A stretch of DNA of 34,741 bases from an uncultured Luminiphilus sp. (GTDB lineage: Bacteria; Pseudomonadota; Gammaproteobacteria; Pseudomonadales; Halieaceae), in contig CALKMV010000087.1 in the NCBI GenBank assembly GCA_938091485.1, forward strand, positions 1 through 34,741, in the 5' to 3' direction. The position numbers and the translations under genes are program-made. Shown here piece by piece: positions 1 to 8,794 of the stretch. Below the pieces are notes generated by a model. The model did no database searches. It had not been told where the DNA came from and was given only the letters and a program-made list of their open reading frames with translations. Numbering within the stretch: position 1 is the stretch's first letter; every line of letters begins with the position of its first letter.

Positions 1-815
1 CGCACCGCAGGCTTCGCATGAAACGCCACGCCCAATCCTGCCATCGCCATCATGTCGAGATCGTTGGCGCCATCACCCACGGCGATGCAGGCATCAACGC
101 TGACTCCCAAGCGGGCAGCCAGAGCGCTTAAAGCCGATGCCTTTTGCTCTCGATTGACGATGGGGGGTACCACCCTGCCGGTGACTTTGCCGGACGCCAT
201 CTCCAGCGTATTGGCCACCACCTCGTCAAAGCCGAAATCCGCCTGCAGCCGCTCTGCAATTGGCAGAAAACCGCCAGAGAAAATCGCCAGCGTCATGCCC
301 CGGGCCTTGAGCGTCGTTGTCATTTCCCTCAAGCCCTCTTTGATCGGCAGCCGGTCAGCCAATTCCTCTATCGCACTCGCGTCAAGGCCCTTCAACAACG
401 CAAGCCGGGTGCGATAACTCTCATCAAAATCCAGCTCGCCGCGCATCGCCTGCGCGGTGATGTCGGCGACCTCTTCGCCAACACCTGCTACCTTTGCGAG
501 TTCATCGATGACCTCGCAGTCAATGAGCGTGGAGTCCATATCAAAGACCGCCAATCGATACGACTGGCAGCGCGCCGCACGCGGTTGCAAAGCGATATCA
601 ACGCCATGCTGGTCAGAGAGATCTCGTAGCCTTAAGGACAGACCCTCGGTATCGGCGCTGTTGACGAACAGGTTGTGGACGGTACGGCGATCAGACAGTG
701 TCACCGGCACCGGCACGGTGCGTATCTCCATGACTTCAGCACCGACCGCCGTAGCGACATGAGCGACCCGATCCACCTCCAGCGCCGCTCCTTGGGGCAC
801 CATCAGTACAATCAT
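1..815 (-). CDS. serB: phosphoserine phosphatase SerB (C-terminus cut by window edge)
   Basis: SerB removes phosphate from L-phosphoserine, the last step of serine synthesis. I translated the minus strand from ATG at 815: 271 codons are present and the frame is still open at base 1, so roughly the last 20-30 residues are missing. Residues 1 to about 85 form a poorly conserved ACT-like N-terminal part. The HAD core follows, with FDMDSTL (nucleophile Asp92, acid/base Asp94), the FSGGF motif II, a lysine in NREQKAS and the metal motif GDGANDLDM. A GTG 18 bases upstream and a second ATG at codon 5 are alternative starts; no start has a strong ribosome site. The gene is divergent from the YtjB/AhpA-type gene, an arrangement also found around serB in enterobacteria and pseudomonads. 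The identification is secure; only the start is uncertain. Confidence 0.95.
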   Translation of the reverse strand, partial: MIVLMVPQGAALEVDRVAHVATAVGAEVMEIRTVPVPVTLSDRRTVHNLFVNSADTEGLSLRLRDLSDQHGVDIALQPRAARCQSYRLAVFDMDSTLIDCEVIDELAKVAGVGEEVADITAQAMRGELDFDESYRTRLALLKGLDASAIEELADRLPIKEGLREMTTTLKARGMTLAIFSGGFLPIAERLQADFGFDEVVANTLEMASGKVTGRVVPPIVNREQKASALSALAARLGVSVDACIAVGDGANDLDMMAMAGLGVAFHAKPAV

Positions 816-873
816 GTGCGTCGCATCAACCACGGGGCTCTCTGTCTGATAGGAAAAGATGTGCCAACGTCAC

Positions 874-902
874 CCGACAGCGGCATGGCGTGAGTTTATA
901 CT
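874..902 (+). promoter_or_regulatory. candidate sigma-70 promoter for the YtjB/AhpA-type gene
   Basis: A -35-like CCGACA (874-879) and a -10-like TATACT (897-902) are separated by 17 bp. They sit about 27 bp upstream of the TTG start at 929. Transcription would begin near 909, leaving a short leader that holds the GGAGG ribosome site. The call rests on hexamer match and spacing only. Confidence 0.4.
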
Positions 903-928
903 GATCTCGCGGTCACCGGAGGTTCTCT

Positions 929-2203
929 TTGGAACAACTATTGCATCGTTTGCGTAATCAGCCCCTTTCGCAGCAACTCGCGCTGGCAGCGGCTGGTTGT
1001 TGTTTGCTGGCGACCCTGACGCTGGTGGTCGTTGCCGCACAGTCAACAGAATCGATTCAGAGAACGACGCTCAATGAACATGCCCGCGCCGCCGTCCAAC
1101 AACTTGCAGCTCGCGCGGGAGGCGCGCTGTCGGCGGGGGATCGACTTGGACTGGTCGCCGAACTTCAGTTCTACACCGATCAAACACTGTTCGCCGCGGC
1201 CAGAGTGCTGGATGTCGAGGGTTCCGAGCTGGCGGTAAGAGGCTCCATCCCTATGGGTGCCGGCGCGCATCAAGGGGTTGTGCTGATCGATGGCAACACC
1301 GCAGGCACCGTAGAGCTGTATCTGGATCTACAAGACCAGCAGGTGGCTCGGCAGACCTTGATCTGGGGGCTTGTTGCGCTATCTATTTTGCTGAGCACGG
1401 CGGTATATGCGTTAACACGACCAATGGGTCAGCGCCTCGCCAGCAATATTACCGCGGCTGTGGCGCAACTTGATGCGGTCACCGACCAGACGTCTGCGTC
1501 TGTCAACGAGGTGCGGAAACTGAAGGAAAGGGTTGACGCTTTGCCACTCGATCTACTCAAATCACGCGATGTCAGTGACCAGAGCGACGAGCACTACACC
1601 GACACCGCCATTCTTTGTATCGCGCTCAAACACCTACCGGGCTACCTCGACACGCTCGACGAGTCGCGGCTCCAAGCTTACGTGTCCAGTCTGCATCGCA
1701 TGGCCTACGGCAGCGCAGGTTTTTATGGCGGAGATCTCAGCGTGATCCGGCAGTTCGGGCTGGCCATCTACTTCTCTGGCGCGCATGCCATTGGCTCACC
1801 CGTGCTACGGGCAGCCAGTTGCGCTTGGCTCCTGTCCCGTTGCAGCGAGGTCGCAGAGAAGCACCAGCGTCTGTCTTTTACCCCCGGCATGGCCATTGGC
1901 ATTAGCGAGTTGGGGCGGGGAGATGGCGAGGATATTTATCCTGGGCTATACACGCAGGCGACGCTTGACGATCTGCTGGAACTCGCCAATCGCGATCTTG
2001 ACGGGGTCCTGCTCTCTTCACGGGCCTCTGAGGACGGCGGCCTGACCGCACACATCGGCATTGATGTCATCGACGAACAGTGGATGGCGCTCGGTGATAT
2101 TAGCGGCGCTCACCTTGACCTCCTGGAACGACAGCTCCAATTGCTCCAGCGCGTCATCACGCCGGCCGACGAGGATACGCCGCAGGGCTTCCTGCCCTTC
2201 TAA
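929..2203 (+). CDS. SerB-linked YtjB/AhpA-type inner-membrane protein
   Basis: This is a 424-residue membrane protein whose place beside serB suggests the YtjB/AhpA (SMP) family, a poorly understood group. The start is TTG at 929, supported by a GGAGG ribosome site seven bases upstream. One membrane helix spans about residues 18-38 and a second about 143-161. The roughly 100 residues between them would lie in the periplasm. A short coiled linker follows (about 180-205). The C-terminal 200 residues, predicted cytoplasmic, show spacing that recalls a class III nucleotide-cyclase fold, but the metal-binding aspartates expected there are not evident. The protein is about twice as long as E. coli YtjB because of this domain. 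It converges on parC, with 18 bases between the two stops. Membrane topology and synteny are clear; the function is unknown and the cyclase-like reading is inference. Confidence 0.75.
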   Translation: MEQLLHRLRNQPLSQQLALAAAGCCLLATLTLVVVAAQSTESIQRTTLNEHARAAVQQLAARAGGALSAGDRLGLVAELQFYTDQTLFAAARVLDVEGSELAVRGSIPMGAGAHQGVVLIDGNTAGTVELYLDLQDQQVARQTLIWGLVALSILLSTAVYALTRPMGQRLASNITAAVAQLDAVTDQTSASVNEVRKLKERVDALPLDLLKSRDVSDQSDEHYTDTAILCIALKHLPGYLDTLDESRLQAYVSSLHRMAYGSAGFYGGDLSVIRQFGLAIYFSGAHAIGSPVLRAASCAWLLSRCSEVAEKHQRLSFTPGMAIGISELGRGDGEDIYPGLYTQATLDDLLELANRDLDGVLLSSRASEDGGLTAHIGIDVIDEQWMALGDISGAHLDLLERQLQLLQRVITPADEDTPQGFLPF

Positions 2204-2221
2204 ACGACAGTGACAGGCGCG

Positions 2222-4522
2222 TCAGTCCGCGACAACCTCTAACCGCGTCACTCGCTGATAGCCCTTCGGCAACTTACTGCCCCGGCGCCCGCGCTCCCCG
2301 CGGAAGTGTTCAAGCTCAGACCATTTAAAGTTGCGGTAGTGGCCGCCCGACGTTACCTGAAGCGTATCGCCCTCAGTGACCACACAGAGACCGGCAACAA
2401 ACTCTTCACGTGCGGCCGCTCGGGCAGATGGAATACCGATCAATTTATTGCCCTTGCCCCGCGCCATCTCCGGAAGATCCGCCAACGGGAACACCAGCAT
2501 TCGACCCTCATTGGTCGCCACCACAACCAGCGGCGCTTCCCCTTGCGCGATTGCTGCCGGAGGCAATACCTGTGCGCCCTTGGGCAAAGTGAGTGCGGCC
2601 TTGCCGGCCTTATTTTTCGCTTGTAGCTGCCCGAATTGCACCACAAACCCATAGCCCGCATCACTCGCCAGCAAGTAACGATCACCCTCAGCACCGGTCA
2701 GCAAGCCCTCGAATGTGGCCCCGGACGGGGGGTTGATGCGCCCCGTCAGGGGCTCTCCCTGACCGCGGGCCGAAGGTAGCTGATGTGTTGGCAAGGTATA
2801 GGCTCTGCCCGTAGAGTCGAGCACCACTGTCGGCAGGTTTGATTTACCGCGAGCCGCAAAACGGAAACCATCACCCGATTTGTAACTGAGCGATTCTGGG
2901 TCAATGTCGTGGCCCTTTGCCGCGCGAATCCAGCCCTTCTCAGACAAGACGATCGTCAGGGGATCGGCAGTGGTCAACTCCAACTCACTGAAGGCCTTGG
3001 CTTCCTCGCGCTCTGTAAGTGGCGAACGCCGGGTGTCACCGTGGGCTTCAACCACTGCATTGAGCTCGCGTTTGATCATCGTTTTGAGGCGCGCGTCACT
3101 GCCCAAGGTTTTCTTCAGCGTGTCGCGCTCTTCGGCAAGCTCATCCTGCTCGCCACGAATTTTCATTTCTTCCAGTTTGGCGAGATTACGCAACTTCAGA
3201 TCAAGAATGGCTTCTGCCTGCACATCCGAGATCTTGAAGGTTTTCATGAGCACCGGTTTGGGCTCGTCCTCCTCACGAACAATGCGGATGACCTCATCGA
3301 TGTTCAAATACGCCGCGAGGTAACCCTCAAGAATATGAAGCCGGCGCTCTACCCGCTCCAACCGATACTGCAAGCGGCGTTTAACCGTCGTCTTCCTGAA
3401 GGCCAGCCACTCCTTGAGGATCGTCACAAGCGACTTCACCGCGGGCCGACCATCAATACCAATAACATTGAGATTCACGCGATAGGTGCGCTCAAGATCG
3501 GTGGTCGCAAACAGGTGGCTCATGACCCCGTCGAGGTCGATCCGATTGGACCGGGGCACCAGCACCAATCGCGTGGGGTGTTCATGATCAGACTCGTCGC
3601 GCAAATCCGAGACCATTGGCAGTTTGCGCGCCTGCATCTGCGCCGCGATCTGCTCGAGCACCTTGGCGCCCGAGACCTGATAGGGCAACGCATTAATCAC
3701 CACAGCACCGTCCTCGATGGCATACGCCGCGCGCACCCGCAGCCCGCCGCGGCCAGTCTCATACAATGTTCTGAGTTCATCCGCCGGCGTGATAATTTCG
3801 GCTTCGGTTGGAAAGTCTGGTCCTTTAATGTGCTTGCAGAGATCTGAGACCGTTGCCTTGGGTGAGTCCAGCAGGTAAATGGTGGCCGCGACTACCTCAT
3901 TGAGGTTGTGAGGGGGAATATCCGTCGCCATACCTACAGCGATACCCGTCGTGCCGTTCAGCAATAGATTGGGTACCTGTGCTGGTAGTACGGTGGGCTC
4001 TTCAAGGGTGCCATCAAAATTGGGCTGCCAGTCCACAGTCCCTTGCCCGAGCTCCGAAAGCAGCACGTCGGCATAAGCCGTCAACCGCGACTCGGTGTAG
4101 CGCATGGCGGCGAATGATTTGGGATCATCTGGCGAGCCCCAATTCCCCTGCCCGTCGATCAGTGGGTAGCGGTAGGAGAAATCCTGAGCCATCAACACCA
4201 TGGCTTCATAAGCCGCACTGTCGCCGTGTGGATGAAATTTACCGATAACATCACCCACAGTGCGCGCCGACTTTTTAAACTTGGCTGAAGCCTTAAGTCC
4301 GAGTTCACTCATGGCATAGACGATGCGTCGTTGCACCGGCTTGAGGCCGTCGCCAATATGCGGCAGGGCGCGGTCGAGAATCACATACATCGAGTAATCG
4401 AGGTAGGCTTTCTCTGCATAATCACGCAGGGACAGCTGCTCAACGTCGACCGAAGGCTGCATCATGTCTGTCATCGTAATGGGGCTCTCTCTGGAGGCCG
4501 CGGGTTCCGCAGCGTGCGTCAC
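2222..4522 (-). CDS. parC: DNA topoisomerase IV subunit A (ParC)
   Basis: ParC is the DNA-breaking and rejoining subunit of topoisomerase IV, which unlinks daughter chromosomes together with ParE. The N-terminal breakage-reunion domain contains [13 protein letters not shown], the quinolone-determining stretch [15 protein letters not shown] and the catalytic tyrosine in MRYTESR. The C-terminal third is a beta-pinwheel with repeated GRAYTLP- and GRMLVF-like blades. The Ser and Glu equivalent to E. coli Ser80 and Glu84 are both present, so there is no target-site resistance change at those positions. The longest frame begins with GTG at 4522 and gives 766 residues. An ATG at 4474 (MTDMMQ) aligns better with the E. 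coli N-terminus and has a GAGAG-type site upstream, so the true protein may be about 750 residues. parE is not in the window. Confidence 0.97.
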   Translation of the reverse strand: MTHAAEPAASRESPITMTDMMQPSVDVEQLSLRDYAEKAYLDYSMYVILDRALPHIGDGLKPVQRRIVYAMSELGLKASAKFKKSARTVGDVIGKFHPHGDSAAYEAMVLMAQDFSYRYPLIDGQGNWGSPDDPKSFAAMRYTESRLTAYADVLLSELGQGTVDWQPNFDGTLEEPTVLPAQVPNLLLNGTTGIAVGMATDIPPHNLNEVVAATIYLLDSPKATVSDLCKHIKGPDFPTEAEIITPADELRTLYETGRGGLRVRAAYAIEDGAVVINALPYQVSGAKVLEQIAAQMQARKLPMVSDLRDESDHEHPTRLVLVPRSNRIDLDGVMSHLFATTDLERTYRVNLNVIGIDGRPAVKSLVTILKEWLAFRKTTVKRRLQYRLERVERRLHILEGYLAAYLNIDEVIRIVREEDEPKPVLMKTFKISDVQAEAILDLKLRNLAKLEEMKIRGEQDELAEERDTLKKTLGSDARLKTMIKRELNAVVEAHGDTRRSPLTEREEAKAFSELELTTADPLTIVLSEKGWIRAAKGHDIDPESLSYKSGDGFRFAARGKSNLPTVVLDSTGRAYTLPTHQLPSARGQGEPLTGRINPPSGATFEGLLTGAEGDRYLLASDAGYGFVVQFGQLQAKNKAGKAALTLPKGAQVLPPAAIAQGEAPLVVVATNEGRMLVFPLADLPEMARGKGNKLIGIPSARAAAREEFVAGLCVVTEGDTLQVTSGGHYRNFKWSELEHFRGERGRRGSKLPKGYQRVTRLEVVAD

Positions 4523-4602
4523 TCTTTAACCGGGTTATCCTAACGCACCCCTGTGTGGGAACACCACGTAACCGATACCTTGACGGGTCGAGGAGACTCA
4601 CC

Positions 4603-5073
4603 ATGGCGCTGAATCCGGAAACACTTCGCAATGAGCTGGTCTGGCGCTGGCGACACTTTGCGGTGTTCAGTGGGCCAGAGTGGCATCGGGTACTAAGCCT
4701 GCGCACTCAAATATTTGTCGTAGAACAAACCTGCCCGTATCAGGAGGTCGACGACAAGGACCCCCTGTGCTGGCATCTAGAGCTGACGCACCAGGGGACG
4801 CTGGTCGGCACCCTGCGGGTTTTGCCTCCCGGAGTAGCCTATGACGAATGCTCAATCGGCAGGGTTGCCATTCGAGTGGACTACCGCGGTCTCGGATTGG
4901 GCCGGGACCTCATGGAAAAGGCACTGTCGTTCTGTGACGCGCGATGGTCGTCGGTGCGGCTCAGTGCCCAGACCTACCTCCAACCGTTTTATGAGTCGCT
5001 GGACTTTGCGACGACGAGCGATCCCTATCTGGAGGACGAAATTCCCCACATCGAGATGTTCAGATCACGCTAA
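4603..5073 (+). CDS. ElaA-type GNAT N-acetyltransferase
   Basis: This is a 156-residue acetyltransferase of the GNAT superfamily, closest in pattern to ElaA; the natural substrate is unknown. Family hallmarks are LRTQIFVVEQTCPYQEVD near the N-terminus, the acetyl-CoA pyrophosphate loop in VDYRGLGLGRDLM, and the C-terminal AQTYLQPFYESLDF followed by EDEIPHIEM. I chose ATG 4603 because GAGGAG lies seven bases upstream. A longer frame from GTG 4555 lacks such a site and adds residues the family does not need. The gene is divergent from parC and converges on typA with a 15-base gap. Confidence 0.88.
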   Translation: MALNPETLRNELVWRWRHFAVFSGPEWHRVLSLRTQIFVVEQTCPYQEVDDKDPLCWHLELTHQGTLVGTLRVLPPGVAYDECSIGRVAIRVDYRGLGLGRDLMEKALSFCDARWSSVRLSAQTYLQPFYESLDFATTSDPYLEDEIPHIEMFRSR

Positions 5074-5088
5074 ACCTTGGTCACAACA

Positions 5089-6909
5089 TCATGCGGCTTT
5101 GCGCGAGGCGCGCTTGCGCTCATGTTCAAGCAGCAATTTTTTGCGCAAGCGAATGCTGCCAGGGGTGACCTCCACCAGCTCGTCTTCATCGATAAACTCC
5201 AGCGCCTGCTCCAAACTGTGAAGCACCGGCGGGGTGAGAATGACGGCCTCGTCCGTGCCCGATGCACGCACATTGGTCAGTTGCTTGGCCTTGGTTGGAT
5301 TGACCACAAGATCGTTACCGCGGCTATGCAAGCCCATGATCTGGCCCTCATAGACATCGACGTTGGGCTGGATAAAAAGCCTACCGCGCTCCTGCAGGCT
5401 AAACAGTGCGTAGGCCAGTGTCTTGCCCGACACCATTGAGACCAGCACGCCATTGCTGCGCGCGGCCAGCTCGGACTTAGCCACTGGCCCATAATGATCA
5501 AATATGTGAGTCATGATCCCCGAGCCCGAGGTCAAAGTTAAAAACTGCGAGCGAAAGCCGATCAAGCCGCGAGCCGGCACAATAAATTCGAGCCGCACCC
5601 GGCCGGCACCGTCGGTAATCAGGTTCTGGAGCTCCGCCCGGCGCAGACCTAACTCCTCCATCACGCCCCCCTGATGCGCATCTTCGCAGTCGATCACGAG
5701 CTGCTCATAGGGTTCACATAATGCGCCATCGATTTCCTTTTGGATGACCTCGGGTCTGGAGACGCCGAGCTCGAAGCCCTCGCGGCGCATGTTTTCAATG
5801 AGCACCGAGAGGTGCAGCTCGCCTCGGCCCGAGACCTTGAACTTGTCGGGGCTATCGCCCTGTTCGACGCGCAGCGCCACGTTGTGAATCAACTCCCGAT
5901 CGAGGCGCTCTCTGATATTACGGGAGGTCACGTACTTGCCCTCGCGGCCCGCAAAGGGCGAATCATTGACCTGAAAGGTCATGCTTACCGTCGGCTCATC
6001 GACCGTGAGCGGCGGCAGTACCTCGGGTACCGACGGATCGCAGAGCGTGTCAGAGATATTGAGCGCGTCGATGCCGGTCACGCAGACGATGTCACCCGCC
6101 TCGGCGCGATCAGCCTCGACCCGCTCAAGGCCCAGATACCCCATGACCTGAAGCACCTTGCCACTGCGGCTCTGACCCTCACGGTCGACCACTGCAACCG
6201 TAGTGTTGGGAGTCAACACGCCCCGCGTGATCCGCCCTACACCAATGACACCGACGTAGCTGTTGTAGTCGAGTGCCGAAATCTGTAACTGCAAAGCACC
6301 GTCCGCATTCACCTCCGGCGGCGCCACCTTATCGACGATGGCCTGAAACAGCGGCGACATATCGGCCGCCATATCCTCGAAATCCTCGCCGGCAACACCG
6401 TTGATGGCCGACGCATAAATGACGGGAAAGTCGAGCTGCTCTTCAGTGGCGCCCAAGGTATCAAAAAGGTCGAACACCTGGTCGACCACCCAGTCAGGCC
6501 GTGCGCCGGGGCGATCAACCTTGTTCACTACAACGATCGGATTGAGGCCGCGCTCAAAGGCTTTGGCTGTGACGAATCGAGTCTGGGGCATGGGTCCGTC
6601 CACCGCATCCACCAAGAGCAGAACGGAGTCCACCATCGATAACACGCGCTCTACCTCACCGCCAAAATCCGCGTGTCCGGGTGTATCGACAATATTGATG
6701 TGGTAGTCGTTCCAGTTAATAGCAGTGTTCTTTGCCAAAATAGTGATGCCGCGCTCACGCTCCTGGTCATTGGAATCCATGATGCGCTCGGCACCAGCGT
6801 TTTTTCGATCCAGCGTGCCTGACTGCTGTAACAGGCAATCCACCAGAGTCGTTTTGCCATGATCGACGTGGGCAATAATCGCGATGTTGCGGAGAGCTTT
6901 CATAACCAT
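5089..6909 (-). CDS. typA: ribosome-associated GTPase TypA/BipA
   Basis: TypA/BipA is a translational GTPase of the EF-G/LepA group that acts on ribosomes under stress and helps 50S assembly at low temperature. The 606-residue length matches the family. Visible are the P-loop AHVDHGKTT, the switch I region [12 protein letters not shown], the G3 motif [12 protein letters not shown] and the G4 motif NKVDRPGA. These are followed by a beta-barrel, two EF-G-like alpha/beta domains and the BipA-specific C-terminal domain ending in a basic tail. Two closely spaced starts are possible, ATG 6909 and ATG 6903. It is transcribed away from glnA, and the intervening 339 bases hold the glnA control region. 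Confidence 0.97.
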   Translation of the reverse strand: MVMKALRNIAIIAHVDHGKTTLVDCLLQQSGTLDRKNAGAERIMDSNDQERERGITILAKNTAINWNDYHINIVDTPGHADFGGEVERVLSMVDSVLLLVDAVDGPMPQTRFVTAKAFERGLNPIVVVNKVDRPGARPDWVVDQVFDLFDTLGATEEQLDFPVIYASAINGVAGEDFEDMAADMSPLFQAIVDKVAPPEVNADGALQLQISALDYNSYVGVIGVGRITRGVLTPNTTVAVVDREGQSRSGKVLQVMGYLGLERVEADRAEAGDIVCVTGIDALNISDTLCDPSVPEVLPPLTVDEPTVSMTFQVNDSPFAGREGKYVTSRNIRERLDRELIHNVALRVEQGDSPDKFKVSGRGELHLSVLIENMRREGFELGVSRPEVIQKEIDGALCEPYEQLVIDCEDAHQGGVMEELGLRRAELQNLITDGAGRVRLEFIVPARGLIGFRSQFLTLTSGSGIMTHIFDHYGPVAKSELAARSNGVLVSMVSGKTLAYALFSLQERGRLFIQPNVDVYEGQIMGLHSRGNDLVVNPTKAKQLTNVRASGTDEAVILTPPVLHSLEQALEFIDEDELVEVTPGSIRLRKKLLLEHERKRASRKAA

Positions 6910-7010
6910 TCCGAGCTTCTGAAGATGGGGGGGTGCGTCAGCGCGCGCGGAGTGTACACCAGCTCAGGCAAAACGGTTTACTTCCCACGCCGCCCGCAGC
7001 CCATCATCTT

Positions 7011-7027
7011 TGCACCATTGTGGTTCA
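7011..7027. promoter_or_regulatory. NtrC enhancer site 1 upstream of glnA
   Basis: TGCACCATTGTGGTTCA fits the NtrC dyad TGCACYA-N3-TGGTGCA with a single mismatch in the right arm. Its centre is about 150 bp upstream of the predicted sigma-54 start and 31 bp from the centre of site 2. That is close to the spacing of the two strong NtrC sites at E. coli glnA and puts both on the same DNA face. The motif is seen directly; NtrC binding is inferred. Confidence 0.82.
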
Positions 7028-7041
7028 ACGAGGGGGCACGA

Positions 7042-7058
7042 TGCACTATTATAGTGCG
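7042..7058. promoter_or_regulatory. NtrC enhancer site 2 upstream of glnA
   Basis: TGCACTATTATAGTGCG is a near-perfect inverted repeat with seven-base arms and a three-base spacer, matching the NtrC half-site TGCACYA. Its centre lies about 120 bp upstream of the predicted sigma-54 start. With site 1 it would form the cooperative enhancer on which phosphorylated NtrC oligomerises. Confidence 0.85.
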
Positions 7059-7143
7059 CTTAGCCTAGGTAATGGTGGGGCTCCCTGCCTCATTATACGA
7101 GAAAAAACAGTGGCTTACCGCCAATAGCCGGCAAGCCAAAAGT

Positions 7144-7159
7144 TGGCATAGACCTTGCA
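7144..7159 (+). promoter_or_regulatory. sigma-54 promoter of glnA
   Basis: TGGCATAGACCTTGCA matches the sigma-54 consensus TGGCACG-N4-TTGCW at all but two positions, and the invariant GG (-24) and GC (-12) are correctly spaced. Transcription should begin near 7170, giving a leader of about 79 bases before the glnA ATG. Together with the upstream NtrC dyads this indicates nitrogen-limitation control of glnA. Confidence 0.88.
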
Positions 7160-7248
7160 CTCTTTTAAGGGCTCAGCCGGTGCCCATGCACTTTCTGATT
7201 TTTACCGCCCAGTGAGTGCTGGGGAAGTGATTACTGAAGGAGAACGAC

Positions 7249-8655
7249 ATGTCAGAGCGCACGCTCGATTTAATCAGCAAAAACGATGTTCGCTGGGTGG
7301 ATCTGCGATTCACCGATACCAAGGGGAAGGAGCAGCATGTCTCGATTCCTGCCGGTGTAGTGGATGAGGATTTCTTTGAGGGCGGCAAGATGTTTGACGG
7401 CTCGTCCATTTCCGGATGGAAAGGCATTAACGAGTCAGACATGATCCTCATGCCTGACGACAACACTGCCATTCTTGATCCCTTCACCGATGATCCGACT
7501 GTGATACTGCGCTGCGACATTGTGGAGCCTTCAACCATGCAGGGCTACGACCGCGACCCGCGCAGCATCGCGAAGAAGGCTGAGGCCTACCTCGCGTCAA
7601 CTGGTTTGGGCGACACAGCTTTTTTTGGCCCAGAGCCAGAGTTCTTCGTGTTTGACGACGTGAAGTGGAATATCGACATGAGCGGCGCGAGCTACGCGAT
7701 CAACGCTGAGGAAGCGGCCTGGTCCTCTAGCCTCGACTTTGAAGACGGCAATACGGGTCACCGACCTAGAGTCAAGGGCGGCTACTTCCCCGTGCCACCC
7801 GTCGACTCACTGCATGATATCCGCGCGGCGATGTGTTCTGCGATGGAGCAAATGGGACTCGAGGTTGAGGTACACCATCACGAGGTAGGCACTGCGGGCC
7901 AGTGCGAGATCGGCATCAAGTTCAATACCTTGGTAACCAAGGCGGACGAGGTGCAGATAATGAAGTATTGCGTTTTGAATGTTGCGCACGCCTACGGCAA
8001 AACTGCCACCTTTATGCCCAAGCCACTGGTGGGTGACAACGGTTCCGGCATGCACGTTCACCAGTCTATTGCCAAAGGCGGCGACAATACGTTTGCCGGC
8101 GACGGCTATTCAGGCCTGTCCGATACCGCGCTCTACTACATCGGCGGCATCATCAAGCACGCGCGCGCGCTAAACGCCTTTACGAATGCCTCCACCAACA
8201 GCTACAAGCGCTTGGTGCCGGGTTTTGAGGCACCCGTGATGCTCGCGTACTCCGCGCGCAACCGCTCTGCTTCAATTCGTATTCCCTACGAGCCTTCACC
8301 GAAGGGCAAGCGCGTTGAGGTCCGGTTCCCTGATCCGACCGCCAATCCTTATCTGGCGTTCGCGGCCATGCTGATGGCGGGTATTGACGGTATTCAGAAC
8401 AAGATCCACCCCGGTGATGCTGCAGACAAGGATCTTTACGATCTTCCCGCAGAAGAAGCTGCGAACATCCCGACAGTCGCTTCCAGCCTGGAAATGGCTC
8501 TGGATGCACTGGAGGCAGACCGCGACTTCCTGACGGCAGGCGGCGTATTCACCGATGACATGATCGATGCCTATATCGAACTCAAGCGAGAAGATGTCGA
8601 GCGGCTGAATATGACCACCCACCCAGTCGAGTTCGACATGTACTACTCCGTCTAA
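7249..8655 (+). CDS. glnA: glutamine synthetase type I (GlnA)
   Basis: GlnA makes glutamine from glutamate, ammonia and ATP as a cytoplasmic dodecamer and is the main ammonia-assimilating enzyme under nitrogen limitation. The 468-residue length is that of the GSI-beta group. Visible signatures are [10 protein letters not shown] near the N-terminus, the metal site in EPEFFVFD, the ATP-site pattern [16 protein letters not shown], and NRSASIRIP. Tyr397, in [11 protein letters not shown], sits at exactly the residue number adenylylated by GlnE in E. coli, so covalent control by adenylylation is expected. The ATG at 7249 follows an AAGGAG ribosome site. The sigma-54 promoter and two NtrC dyads lie upstream, and a strong terminator follows. 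Confidence 0.98.
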   Translation: MSERTLDLISKNDVRWVDLRFTDTKGKEQHVSIPAGVVDEDFFEGGKMFDGSSISGWKGINESDMILMPDDNTAILDPFTDDPTVILRCDIVEPSTMQGYDRDPRSIAKKAEAYLASTGLGDTAFFGPEPEFFVFDDVKWNIDMSGASYAINAEEAAWSSSLDFEDGNTGHRPRVKGGYFPVPPVDSLHDIRAAMCSAMEQMGLEVEVHHHEVGTAGQCEIGIKFNTLVTKADEVQIMKYCVLNVAHAYGKTATFMPKPLVGDNGSGMHVHQSIAKGGDNTFAGDGYSGLSDTALYYIGGIIKHARALNAFTNASTNSYKRLVPGFEAPVMLAYSARNRSASIRIPYEPSPKGKRVEVRFPDPTANPYLAFAAMLMAGIDGIQNKIHPGDAADKDLYDLPAEEAANIPTVASSLEMALDALEADRDFLTAGGVFTDDMIDAYIELKREDVERLNMTTHPVEFDMYYSV

Positions 8656-8686
8656 GGACGGTTACCCCGTCTATGATGAGCACCAC

Positions 8687-8711
8687 AAAAGCCCGCGCGT
8701 TGCGGGCTTTT
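8687..8711 (+). terminator. rho-independent terminator of glnA
   Basis: AAAAGCCCGC and GCGGGCTTTT form a ten-pair stem around a five-base loop (GCGTT), and the descending arm provides the T tract. It begins 31 bases after the glnA stop. It would separate glnA transcripts from the ntrBC operon, whose -35 element overlaps the T tract. Confidence 0.9.
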
Positions 8712-8739
8712 GTTTCTCTAACACCGCAGTCGCTATAAT
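8710..8739 (+). promoter_or_regulatory. sigma-70 promoter of the DUF4124-ntrB-ntrC operon
   Basis: A consensus -10 box TATAAT (8734-8739) is preceded by TTGTTT (8710-8715) at an 18-bp spacing. Transcription should start around 8745-8747, inside the NtrC dyad that begins at the last base of the -10 box. This gives a constitutive promoter directly between the glnA terminator and the ntrBC operon. Confidence 0.72.
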
Positions 8740-8755
8740 GCACCAATTTGGTGCG
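8739..8755. promoter_or_regulatory. NtrC operator overlapping the ntrBC promoter
   Basis: TGCACCAATTTGGTGCG matches the NtrC dyad TGCACCA-N3-TGGTGCA except for the last base. It abuts the TATAAT box and covers the expected transcription start. Bound NtrC here should repress, as at the glnL promoter of enteric bacteria, so the operon would be negatively autoregulated. No sigma-54 promoter with correct spacing was found beside it. Confidence 0.82.
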
Positions 8756-8794
8756 CTGGCATTGACTGCTAGCGTCGTGAGCCCGAGGCCTCCA

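Larger units (their letters stand above)
6910..7248. other. typA-glnA divergent intergenic control region
   Basis: This 339-base gap has no supported gene. Its glnA-proximal half holds two NtrC-type dyads and a sigma-54 promoter (annotated separately) and the glnA ribosome site just before 7249. Between 7024 and 7052 there is also a weak sigma-70-like pair, TTCAAC and TATTAT with a 17-bp spacer. Its -10 is covered by the second NtrC dyad, which would mirror the NtrC-repressed glnAp1 of E. coli, but this is speculative. No convincing typA promoter was found by eye in the left half. Confidence 0.8.

Noticed and set aside
2909-3847. Long plus-strand frame (312 codons) opposite parC
   Set aside because: It is antisense to a fully conserved gene, has no recognisable domain, and arises from the codon bias of parC.
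5740-6288. Plus-strand frame of 182 codons opposite typA
   Set aside because: It lies entirely within conserved typA sequence and lacks a convincing start or domain.
7807-8061. Minus-strand frame inside glnA
   Set aside because: It is internal to a perfectly conserved glutamine synthetase and has no ribosome site.
8757-8770. Sigma-54-like TGGCA and TGCT elements downstream of the ntrBC NtrC site
   Set aside because: The GG-to-GC spacing is 10 instead of 12 bp, which sigma-54 does not tolerate.
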